Assembly: GCA_963652075.1 (NCBI GenBank)
Contig: CAVJRQ010000041.1
Location: 1-31,409 of the forward strand
Length of the DNA stretch: 31,409 nucleotides
Reading direction: 5' to 3'
From: Phocaeicola_A sp963652075
GTDB lineage: Bacteria; Bacteroidota; Bacteroidia; Bacteroidales; Bacteroidaceae
A program made the position numbers and the translations under genes. Shown in pieces: positions 25,467 through 31,409 of the stretch; positions within the stretch are counted from its first letter, which is position 1, and every line of letters begins with the position of its first letter. The notes under the pieces are model-generated. The model was not told the DNA's origin. It saw only the letters and a list, made by a program, of their open reading frames with translations, and did no database searches.

Positions 25467-25482
25467 GTCGGACTAATCCGAC
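25467..25482. promoter_or_regulatory. 16-bp inverted repeat, operator candidate upstream of the PL1 operon
   Basis: GTCGGA (25467-25472), CTAA, TCCGAC (25477-25482): perfect arms of 6 bp. It lies about 110 bp upstream of the lyase ATG and about 105 bp upstream of the HD -33 element. There is no T-tract typical of a terminator on the plus strand. It overlaps the one-mismatch minus -7 element, so it could be an operator for the polysaccharide operon. Confidence 0.45.
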
Positions 25483-25587
25483 AGACTGGATACGCAAAAA
25501 TGATTTTTTATATAGTAAAAATGATTTTGGGAGACGAAGAGCACTCCGCTCCCGATATGGTCCTGCCCCAAAACATCCCTGAATAGC

Positions 25588-25618
25588 TTTGGCCTTTCGT
25601 CGTTTATGGATACCTTTG
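25588..25618 (+). promoter_or_regulatory. Consensus promoter of the HD-domain gene
   Basis: TTTG (25588-25591), 19-bp spacer, TACCTTTG (25611-25618): both elements match the Bacteroidota consensus fully. It rules out the upstream ATG at 25606, which would lie before the transcription start, and supports the ATG at 25657. Confidence 0.85.
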
Positions 25619-25656
25619 CACGGTCTTCACAACCGATTACGAAAGGAGTACAAAAG

Positions 25657-26193
25657 ATGGACGCACTTGCGCTGATAGACAAATATTACAATGACAATCC
25701 GCCGTTAAAGGCCTTGTTGCTGAACCATAGCCGTGCCGTAGCGGACAAAGCCCTGCACATAGCGGACAGACACCCCGAGCTGCACCTCGACAGGCAGTTT
25801 GTGGAAGAGGCCGGACTGCTGCACGACATCGGCATCTTTCTGACGGATGCCCCTGACATCCATTGCCTTGGAAAAGAGCCGTACATCCGCCACGGCTATT
25901 TGGGAGCCGAGCTGATGCGGAAAGAGGGATACCCCCGTCATGCGCTGGTCTGTGAGCGGCACACGGGAGCAGGGCTTTCAATCAAGGAGATAGAGGAGCA
26001 GAACCTGCCCGTGCCGCACCGCGACATGCTGCCGATAAGCCTGGAGGAACAGGTCATCTGCTTTGCGGACAAGTTCTACTCGAAGAGCCGCCCGGGTCAC
26101 GAGAAGCCGATAGAGAAGATACTCAAGAACCTGTCGAAATATGGCGAAGAGGGAGTGGAGCGCTTCCGCAATTGGTGTGAATTGTTTTTGTAA
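25657..26193 (+). CDS. HD-domain phosphohydrolase-like protein
   Basis: Cytoplasmic protein of 178 residues with the HD superfamily metal-binding pattern: H24 (LLNHSRAVADKAL), H56-D57 (GLLHDIGIF), H102 (CERHTGAG) and D138 (CFADKFYSKS). It would hydrolyse a phosphate ester or nucleotide in a metal-dependent way; the substrate is unknown. The start was set at 25657 because it follows a good ribosome site (GAAAGGAGTA at 25641-25650), rare for this group, and the promoter excludes the earlier ATG. It is followed by lptD on the same strand after 89 bp, with a separate candidate promoter. The protein is complete. Confidence 0.88.
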   Translation: MDALALIDKYYNDNPPLKALLLNHSRAVADKALHIADRHPELHLDRQFVEEAGLLHDIGIFLTDAPDIHCLGKEPYIRHGYLGAELMRKEGYPRHALVCERHTGAGLSIKEIEEQNLPVPHRDMLPISLEEQVICFADKFYSKSRPGHEKPIEKILKNLSKYGEEGVERFRNWCELFL

Positions 26194-26249
26194 CTCCAAA
26201 AAATCAATAAAATACGGAACGGTTTCCGCATAGATTGACCGATAATGTG

Positions 26250-26257
26250 TACTTTTG
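26250..26257 (+). promoter_or_regulatory. Candidate -7 promoter element of lptD
   Basis: TACTTTTG fits TAnnTTTG and lies 25 bp before the ATG at 26283. The -33 partner is poor (TTTC at 26223-26226, spacer 23). A small perfect hairpin CGGAA-CGGT-TTCCG (26215-26228) covers that position. lptD may also be read from the HD promoter. Confidence 0.5.
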
Positions 26258-26282
26258 CCACCCGATGTGTAAACTCTGATTG

Positions 26283-29033
26283 ATGACTTCACTAAGAACG
26301 TATATACAGATAGCGATAGGGGTGACGCTGGTATTACTGTTGTTTCCGCAAAGAGCGGGTTCGCAACAGCGCGGTAATGGCTCGGCCGCCCGGGACTCTA
26401 TCCAGCCCGTGCCTGTCGCTGCGGACTCCGTCATCGTGGGCTCCGTCGCCGTGAAGGATTCGTTGGCCACCGACTCGGTGAAGTCAAAGAAAGGAGCGTT
26501 GGATGCCCCCGTCACCTATGAGTCGAGCGACTCGACCATCTTCGAGGGGAAGAACGCCTACCTGTACGGTTCGGGCAAGGTGAACTACCAGAAGGTTGAA
26601 CTCACGGCAGAGGTCATCAAGATGAACTTGGACAGCAGCACGGTACACGCCAACGGCATCAAGGACTCGGTGGGTGCCATTAAGGGGAAACCCGTCTTCA
26701 AGGAGGGCGAAACGCCCTACGAATCGGAGCTGATGAGCTACAACTTCAAGTCGAAGAAGGGTTTCATCAACAACATCACCACCGAACAGGGCGAGGGTTT
26801 CATCACCAGCCAGAACGCCAAGAAAGGCACCAACGACGAGTATTACATGGAACACGGGCGCTATACCACCTGCGAAGACCATGATCATCCGCACTTCTAT
26901 CTGGCGCTGAGCCGCGCGAAGGTGCGCCCCAAGAAAAACGTCGTCTTCGGACCGGCGTGGTTGGTGGTAGCCGACGTGCCGCTCCCCTTGGCAATCCCCT
27001 TCGGATTCTTCCCCTTCAGCAGCAAATACTCCTCCGGTTTCATCATGCCCAGTTACGGCGACGAGAATACACGGGGATTCTACCTGCGCGACGGCGGATA
27101 CTATTTCGCCATCAGCGACTATATGGACCTAAAGCTGACGGGCGAAATCTACACAAAAGGTTCGTGGGGATTGGCGGCAGCCTCCAACTACAACCGACGG
27201 TATAAGTACTCCGGCAGTTTCAACGTGAGCTACCTCGACACGAAGACGGGCGACAAGAACATGCCTGACTTCTCCGAGACGACGAGCTTCAAGATTATGT
27301 GGAGCCACCGGCAGGATTCCAAAGCAAGCCCCAACTCGAACTTCTCCGCCAGCGTCAACTACGCCACCACGAACTACGAGAAGTCGAACCTCAGCAGCCT
27401 CTACAACCCGCAGGTCTACTCACAAAGCACGCGTACGTCCAGTGTGAGCTACTCGCGCTCGTTCCCCGACATCGGCCTTACCCTGTCGAGCACGTTCAAC
27501 ATCTCACAGAACACACGGGACTCAACCATCTCCTTGACGTTGCCGGACCTGAACATCACGCTGGCACGGCTCTACCCGTTCAAACGGAAGAAGATGGTGG
27601 GCAAAGAACGTTGGTACGAGAAAATCAGCATCCAGTACACCGGACAGATAAGCAACAGCATCAACACCAAGGAAGATTTGGTTATGAAATCGAGCTTGGT
27701 GAAGGACTGGCGCAACGGTGTGAAGCACCATATCCCCGTGAGCGCCACGTTCACACTGTTCAAGTACATCAACGTGACCCCTACGTTCGACTACACCGAA
27801 CGGTGGTACACCAACAAGGTGAAACGCAGTTGGGACGAGACGCAACAGAAGGAGAGACAGGATACCATCTACGGATTCAACCGTGTCTACAATTACAGCT
27901 TCAGCGTTTCCGCCAACACAACGCTATACGGTTTCTACAAGCCGTCGAAGAAAATCTTTGGCGACAAGATAGAGATGATACGCCACGTCTTCAAGCCCTC
28001 CGTCAGCTATAGCCTGACACCGGACTTCAGTGCCCGCAAGTACGGGTTCTGGGACACCTATATCTATACCGATGCCAACGGGGAGGTGCGTCAAGTGGAA
28101 TACACCCCCTATGCCAACGGCATCTTCAGCTATCCGGGTAAAGGGAAGTCGGGAAGCATCAGTTTCGACGTGTCCAACAACTTGGAGATGAAGGTGAAGT
28201 CGGACAGGGACTCTACGGGCGTGAAGAAAATCAGCCTCATCGACGAGTTGTACGCCGGCATGTCCTACAACACGGCGGCCAAGGAGAAGCCCTGGAGCGA
28301 CCTGAACATGCGCATCCGACTGAAACTGACCAAGCGATATACCTTTAACCTGAGCGCGCGCTTCGCCACCTATGCCTACCAGTTCAACGACCAAGGGCAG
28401 GTTGTCGAAGGCAACCGCACGGAGTGGTCGTACGGACGGTTCGGACGGTTCCAGGGCATGAGCCAAAGTTTCTCCTATACCTTTAACAATGACACCTGGA
28501 AGAAGTGGTTCGGCAGTAAGGACGAGAAAGACAACCTGAAGAAGAAATCCGACGAGGCGGACCAAGCGGAGGAGGATGAATACGAAGACGGAGAAACCAA
28601 CAAGCCCGAAGTGAAGAAGAAAGAGGTGAAGGCGGAAGTCGATGAGTATGGCTACCTGCGCTTCAAGATGCCTTGGTCGTTCACCGTATCCTACGGTATC
28701 AGCATGTCGGAGGACAGAAGTGCAAAAATCAACGTCAAGACGATGCGCTACCCCTACAAGTTCACGCAGACGATGAACTTCTCGGGCAACGTGAAGCTGA
28801 GCGACAAGTGGAACGTATCCTACTCCAGCGGCTACGACTTCACGGCTCACAAGATATCCATGTCATCGGTCAACATCTCGCGCGACCTGCACTGCTTCTC
28901 GATGACCGCCGGCATGGTATTCGGCCCGTTCACTTCGTACAACTTCACCATCAGCGCCAACTCAAGCATGCTGAAGGACGCGTTGAAGTATGACAAGCGC
29001 AGCAGCTACAGCACCAACGTCGAGTGGTACTAA
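26283..29033 (+). CDS. lptD: LPS assembly outer-membrane protein LptD
   Basis: Outer-membrane translocon component that, with LptE, inserts lipopolysaccharide into the outer leaflet. 916 residues from ATG 26283 (a TTG three bases upstream is also open but less likely). Signal-anchor hydrophobic stretch at 9-22; Ser/Val-rich linker 35-70; N-terminal OstA-like beta-taco at about 75-215 (STIFEGKNAYLYGSGKVNYQKVELTAEVIKMNLDSSTVHANG; GRYTTCEDHDHPHFYLALSRAKV); then the barrel, starting with PLPLAIPFGFFPFSSKYSSGFIMPSYGDEN. A charged, Lys/Glu-rich insert at about 745-790 (the SKDEKDNLKKKSDEADQAEE region) probably forms a periplasmic turn or an extracellular loop. The end meets ung tail to tail with only 5 bp between stops. 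It is an essential core gene of the group. Confidence 0.9.
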   Translation: MTSLRTYIQIAIGVTLVLLLFPQRAGSQQRGNGSAARDSIQPVPVAADSVIVGSVAVKDSLATDSVKSKKGALDAPVTYESSDSTIFEGKNAYLYGSGKVNYQKVELTAEVIKMNLDSSTVHANGIKDSVGAIKGKPVFKEGETPYESELMSYNFKSKKGFINNITTEQGEGFITSQNAKKGTNDEYYMEHGRYTTCEDHDHPHFYLALSRAKVRPKKNVVFGPAWLVVADVPLPLAIPFGFFPFSSKYSSGFIMPSYGDENTRGFYLRDGGYYFAISDYMDLKLTGEIYTKGSWGLAAASNYNRRYKYSGSFNVSYLDTKTGDKNMPDFSETTSFKIMWSHRQDSKASPNSNFSASVNYATTNYEKSNLSSLYNPQVYSQSTRTSSVSYSRSFPDIGLTLSSTFNISQNTRDSTISLTLPDLNITLARLYPFKRKKMVGKERWYEKISIQYTGQISNSINTKEDLVMKSSLVKDWRNGVKHHIPVSATFTLFKYINVTPTFDYTERWYTNKVKRSWDETQQKERQDTIYGFNRVYNYSFSVSANTTLYGFYKPSKKIFGDKIEMIRHVFKPSVSYSLTPDFSARKYGFWDTYIYTDANGEVRQVEYTPYANGIFSYPGKGKSGSISFDVSNNLEMKVKSDRDSTGVKKISLIDELYAGMSYNTAAKEKPWSDLNMRIRLKLTKRYTFNLSARFATYAYQFNDQGQVVEGNRTEWSYGRFGRFQGMSQSFSYTFNNDTWKKWFGSKDEKDNLKKKSDEADQAEEDEYEDGETNKPEVKKKEVKAEVDEYGYLRFKMPWSFTVSYGISMSEDRSAKINVKTMRYPYKFTQTMNFSGNVKLSDKWNVSYSSGYDFTAHKISMSSVNISRDLHCFSMTAGMVFGPFTSYNFTISANSSMLKDALKYDKRSSYSTNVEWY

Positions 29034-29038
29034 CCCCC

Positions 29039-29701
29039 CTACCATTGGACAGGTTCCTTGCCGTGAGCCACCAAATATTCGTTCGTCTTGCTGAAATGTT
29101 TGTTCCCGAAGAACCCGTGGTAGGCGGACAAGGGCGACGGGTGGACAGAGGTGAGCACCAGATGCTTGTCGCGGTCGATGAACGTCCCTTTCTTCTGCGC
29201 GTAGGCTCCCCACAAGAGAAAGACGAGATTCTCCCGTTCCGTTGCCAAGGCACGTATGGCCGCATCGGTAAACTCTTCCCACCCATGGTTTTGATGCGAA
29301 CCGGCCTGATGCGCCCGCACGGTGAGCGTGGCGTTCAACAGCAGCACGCCCTGATTGGCCCAACGGGTAAGGTTGCCCGTGGTGGGGAACGGAGTTCCCA
29401 AGTCACTGCCTATCTCCTTGAAGATGTTCACCAGCGAGGGCGGAAAAGGAATGCCGTCGTTGACCGAGAAACAGAGCCCATGCGCCTGCCCCGGGCCGTG
29501 GTAAGGGTCCTGGCCGATGATGACCACCTTCACCTTGTCAAACGGACAGAGATTAAAGGCGTTGAATATCAGCTTTCCGGGAGGATACACAGCCCCCCTG
29601 CCGTACTCCTCGCGCACGAAGTTCGTAAGGTTGACAAAATAAGGTTTCTCAAACTCCGGAGCGAGATGACGCTTCCAACTCTCTTCTATCTGCACATTCA
29701 T
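29039..29701 (-). CDS. ung: Uracil-DNA glycosylase, family 1
   Basis: Removes uracil from DNA in base-excision repair. 220 residues from MNVQIEESWK. Motif GQDPYHGPGQAHGL (63-76) with catalytic D65, LLNATLTV (121-128) with N123, and HPSPLSAYHGFFG (187-199) with H187 are all intact. The start at 29701 fits family length; an ATG at 29710 is also in frame, but would leave only a few bases of leader from the proximal promoter. Two tandem copies of a promoter segment lie upstream. The stop lies 5 bp from the lptD stop on the other strand, so the two transcripts probably overlap at their ends. Confidence 0.95.
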   Translation of the reverse strand: MNVQIEESWKRHLAPEFEKPYFVNLTNFVREEYGRGAVYPPGKLIFNAFNLCPFDKVKVVIIGQDPYHGPGQAHGLCFSVNDGIPFPPSLVNIFKEIGSDLGTPFPTTGNLTRWANQGVLLLNATLTVRAHQAGSHQNHGWEEFTDAAIRALATERENLVFLLWGAYAQKKGTFIDRDKHLVLTSVHPSPLSAYHGFFGNKHFSKTNEYLVAHGKEPVQW

Positions 29702-29722
29702 AGGTCTCATGTTTTTGTAATG

Positions 29723-29760
29723 CAAAGATAGTGCAAACCGAATGCAGAATATCAAGCTTG
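29723..29760 (-). promoter_or_regulatory. Proximal ung promoter with palindrome over -33
   Basis: Minus-strand TATCTTTG (29730-29723) matches the -7 consensus. Upstream, CTTG within the palindrome is the nearest -33 candidate (spacer 22). The ung ATG at 29701 lies 21 bp further on, giving a leader of roughly 15 bases. The second copy at 29796-29835 offers a distal promoter. Confidence 0.65.
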
Positions 29761-29841
29761 ATTGAATATTATGCTGAGGTGAAGCCTATCTTATCCAAAG
29801 ATAGCGCAAACCGAATGCAGAATATCAAGCTTGATTGAATA
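29723..29841 (-). repeat. Direct duplication (46 bp, period 73) of the ung promoter segment
   Basis: 29723-29768 and 29796-29841 are 46-bp copies with a single mismatch, offset by 73 bp (about seven helical turns). Each has a minus -7 element TATCTTTG (29730-29723 and 29803-29796) and the perfect 12-bp palindrome ATCAAGCTTGAT (29751-29762 and 29824-29835). The palindrome covers the expected -33 position, so a repressor there could block both copies. The distal copy abuts the asnA terminator. Confidence 0.85.
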
Positions 29842-29897
29842 AAAAACGACAGAGAATCATGCCGACCAATCACTGCGGGCCGTTATGACTCTCCGTC
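29841..29897 (-). terminator. Rho-independent terminator of asnA
   Basis: On the minus strand GACGGAGAGTCAT (29897-29885) pairs with ATGATTCTCTGTC (29860-29848) over 13 bp, counting two or three G-U pairs. It is followed by G and then six T (29846-29841). It starts 27 bp after the asnA stop. The T-tract ends directly at the distal copy of the ung promoter repeat, so asnA and ung are separate transcripts. Confidence 0.88.
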
Positions 29898-29924
29898 TAT
29901 CTAAACTTAAAGCTATGGATTTCG

Positions 29925-30962
29925 TCAGATAAGGGGGATGCCTATCCGGGCACACTCCTTGCGCATCTCCTCGGGCCAGATACTTGCCTGTATCTCCCCG
30001 ATGTGGGCTTTACGCAGGTAGAGCATGCAGAGGCGAGACTGACCGATACCGCCGCCGATGCTCAAGGGGAGCGTATCATCCAACAGGCGTTTGTGGAAAT
30101 AAAGCTCCATGCGTTTCTCCTGGCCGGACATCTTCAGCTGACGTACCAAAGACTCCTTATCCACACGCACACCCATCGAAGAGAGTTCGATGGCGCATTC
30201 AAGGATGCTGTCCCACACCAAGAGGTCGCCGTTCAGTCCCGGCATATTGTTTTCACCGATGGTCGTATAGTCGTCATAGTCGGGAGCGCGCAGGTCATGC
30301 TCCTTGCCGTCGCCCAACGGGCAACCTATACCTATAATAAATACGGTGCCGTATTGACGGGCAATCAGGTTCTCTCGTTCCTTGGGGGTCTTGTCCGGAT
30401 AGAGCTGGCGCAGCTCCTCGGCATGAATGAAGTGTACCTCCTTGGCCAAGAATGGCTTAATCTGCGGATAGGCTTCGCAAACCATGTACTCCGTGCGCTG
30501 CATCGTGGCATAGATATGGTTCACGGTCTGTTTCAGGAAAGAGACGGTCCGGTCTTTGGGAGTAATCACCCGTTCCCAGTCCCACTGATCCACGTAGAGC
30601 GAGTGGAGGTTGCCCAAACACTCGTCCGCCCGAATCGCGTTCATGTCGGTGTAGATGCCGTAACCCGGTTCGATGTTGTACTCAGCCAGCGTGAGGCGTT
30701 TCCATTTCGCCAAAGAATGGACCACTTCGGCCTTGGCATCGCCCAGGTCCTTGATGGGGAACGTGACCGGGCGTTCCGTACCGCTCAAATCATCATTGAT
30801 ACCCATGCCCTTGAGTACGAACAGGGGGGCCGTGACACGGCGCAAGCGCAATTCAGCGGAGAGATTCTGTTGGAAATACTCTTTTACCTTTTTGATTCCC
30901 AGTTCCGTCTGCTTCAAGTCGAGTACAGGTACATAGTGACTCGGTCGTATAAGATAACTCAT
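29925..30962 (-). CDS. asnA: Aspartate-ammonia ligase (asparagine synthetase A)
   Basis: Makes asparagine from aspartate, ammonia and ATP in the cytosol; class II aminoacyl-tRNA synthetase fold. 345 residues from MSYLIRPSHYVPVLDLKQTELGIKKVK, close to the usual 330-345. Family features include PLFVLKGMGINDDLSG near the N-terminus, LHSLYVDQWDWERVI, HFIHAEELRQLYPDKTPKERE, and the closing SIGGGIGQSRLCMLYLRKAHIGEIQASIWP that forms the nucleotide site. The start at 30962 follows the promoter; a longer frame reaching 31031 has no family match and would overlap the promoter. It is monocistronic, with promoter and terminator both visible. Confidence 0.95.
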   Translation of the reverse strand: MSYLIRPSHYVPVLDLKQTELGIKKVKEYFQQNLSAELRLRRVTAPLFVLKGMGINDDLSGTERPVTFPIKDLGDAKAEVVHSLAKWKRLTLAEYNIEPGYGIYTDMNAIRADECLGNLHSLYVDQWDWERVITPKDRTVSFLKQTVNHIYATMQRTEYMVCEAYPQIKPFLAKEVHFIHAEELRQLYPDKTPKERENLIARQYGTVFIIGIGCPLGDGKEHDLRAPDYDDYTTIGENNMPGLNGDLLVWDSILECAIELSSMGVRVDKESLVRQLKMSGQEKRMELYFHKRLLDDTLPLSIGGGIGQSRLCMLYLRKAHIGEIQASIWPEEMRKECARIGIPLI

Positions 30963-30998
30963 TGTCCGTTGTTTTTTATTTTGTTTTATATTGTTCGG

Positions 30999-31039
30999 CA
31001 AAGATAGTGAATAGATTAATTCGTGAAACAATTTTCACG
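30999..31039 (-). promoter_or_regulatory. asnA promoter with 18-bp palindromic operator
   Basis: Minus-strand TATCTTTG (31006-30999) matches TAnnTTTG; the ATG lies 36 bp further on. Around the -33 position is a perfect inverted repeat CGTGAAA-CAAT-TTTCACG (31022-31039), whose centre supplies ATTG (spacer 22). A repressor binding there would block asnA. AsnC/Lrp-type control is known for asnA in enterobacteria; whether that applies here is inference. Confidence 0.65.
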
Positions 31040-31237
31040 GAATAAATAGTATTAAGGCAACTATTTTCACAAATATGCGCACACTTTATCACTCAGCAAT
31101 GCGCCTCGTTTGTACTGCTATGCGAATGCAACCTTACGAGCCATAGGCTCAAATCCCCCTCCCCCGGCATGGGGACAAAACAAAGCGTAGCGCAAAAAGA
31201 AACTGATAAAAAGTCCAGCTTTTTCAATAATTAAAAG

Positions 31238-31245
31238 TACCTTTG
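31238..31245 (+). promoter_or_regulatory. Outward-facing -7 promoter element
   Basis: TACCTTTG matches TAnnTTTG on the plus strand, 164 bp from the window end. A TTTG-type -33 at the right distance is missing. It would read through the double 24-bp repeat towards a gene outside the window. Confidence 0.4.
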
Positions 31246-31255
31246 TGGCAGTTAT

Positions 31256-31313
31256 CCTTGGAATGGTGTATATTTCCATAGCCGTCACACCTTGGAATGG
31301 TGTATATTTCCAT
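31256..31313. repeat. Two identical 24-bp direct repeats, each with imperfect dyad symmetry
   Basis: The segments 31256-31279 and 31290-31313 are identical (both begin CCTTGGAATGG and end TATTTCCAT), with a 34-bp period. Each has outer arms TGGAA / TTCCA separated by 10 bases. They lie just downstream of the outward -7 element, at a position fitting an operator pair or leader hairpins of the gene to the right. Confidence 0.75.
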
Positions 31314-31409
31314 GGTTGCGCTCCAAAAAACGCAAGCGGTCAGACGAATCAACGTGACTTAGTACAGATTTACTTTACACCGTTTTAACACTTTAAAAAG
31401 TAAAGAAAT

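Larger units (their letters stand above)
25359..25656. other. Divergent intergenic region, with gap, between the eight-gene operon and the HD gene
   Basis: 298 bp that must contain the promoter of the 17-kb minus operon and that of the plus HD gene. The plus promoter is clear (25588-25618). No full TAnnTTTG element is visible for minus; the best is GACCTTTG (25469-25462), one mismatch, without a good -33. Ten Ns at 25406-25415 may hide sequence. It also contains a 16-bp perfect inverted repeat (25467-25482) and a short direct repeat AAAAATGATTTT at 25496-25507 and 25517-25528 (21-bp period). No gene is seen. Confidence 0.65.
30963..31409. other. Non-coding right edge upstream of asnA
   Basis: 447 bp without a supportable gene. 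It holds the asnA promoter and inverted repeat (30999-31039), a second ATTTTCAC half-site (31063-31070), a small hairpin GAGCC-ATA-GGCTC (31138-31150), a C-rich tract (31155-31176), a plus-strand -7 element (31238-31245) and a double 24-bp repeat (31256-31313). No tRNA fold could be found. Confidence 0.65.

Noticed and set aside
25606..25656. N-terminal extension of the HD protein from ATG 25606
   Set aside because: This ATG lies upstream of the -7 element at 25611-25618, so it would not be in the transcript; ATG 25657 has a good ribosome site.
26215..26228. Terminator between the HD gene and lptD
   Set aside because: A 5-bp stem without T-tract; it may rather overlap the lptD promoter.
27924..28850. 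Minus-strand frame of 308 residues within lptD
   Set aside because: Antisense to a clear lptD; composition is that of a shadow frame, without motif.
30963..31031. N-terminal extension of AsnA
   Set aside because: It covers the promoter and inverted repeat, and the family starts at MSYLIRP.
31022..31039. Crp/Fnr-type binding site
   Set aside because: The half-sites GTGA and TCAC are 8 bp apart instead of 6.
31100..31180. tRNA-like stretch (GGCTCAAATCC)
   Set aside because: The T-loop-like string has no pairing arms, and no acceptor stem or anticodon arm could be built; GAGCC-ATA-GGCTC is just a small hairpin.

Overview
The window is a chromosomal segment of a gut-type Bacteroidota (Bacteroidales). 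The basis is two SusC/SusD outer-membrane pairs, many short-signal lipoproteins with Asp/Glu right after the lipid cysteine, promoters of the TTTG / TAnnTTTG type, weak Shine-Dalgarno signals, and core genes (asnA, ung, lptD) in family form. No RNA gene, CRISPR array, transposase or prophage gene was found. There is one assembly gap of 10 Ns at 25406-25415.

Layout. 1-227: non-coding, with a 22-bp tandem repeat array. 228-4524 (minus): a run of four genes reading right to left: a secreted BNR_4 beta-propeller protein, a zinc-type solute-binding lipoprotein, a zinc-type ABC ATPase, and a CNNM/CorC-type membrane protein with CBS domains. 4662-6791 (minus): a lipoprotein resembling six-hairpin glycosidases, with its own terminator. 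7045-8049 (plus): an AraC-family regulator divergent from it. 8198-25358 (minus): a tight run of eight genes, in transcription order PL1-type pectate lyase, four-FAS1 lipoprotein, SusC, SusD, FAS1 lipoprotein, FAS1 lipoprotein, SusC, SusD. 25657-29033 (plus): an HD-domain protein and the LPS assembly protein LptD. 29039-30962 (minus): uracil-DNA glycosylase and aspartate-ammonia ligase. 30963-31409: non-coding, with a double 24-bp repeat.

The central 21 kb looks like a polysaccharide utilisation locus for a pectin-type polymer. The lyase would cut a galacturonan backbone at the surface or in the periplasm, the FAS1 and SusD lipoproteins would hold the glycan, and the two SusC channels would import oligosaccharides. 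The six-hairpin glycosidase-like protein and the BNR_4 protein may act further on, and the AraC protein is the only local candidate regulator. The usual pectin exo-enzymes (GH28, GH105, pectin esterases) are absent from the window.

The most unusual parts are: the FAS1-rich double SusCD operon, in which two FAS1 lipoproteins end in beta-sandwich, CBM-like domains; a zinc ABC pair without a permease that reads directly on from a carbohydrate gene; a duplicated ung promoter, each copy with a perfect 12-bp palindrome, repeated at 73 bp; and several unexplained intergenic repeats.
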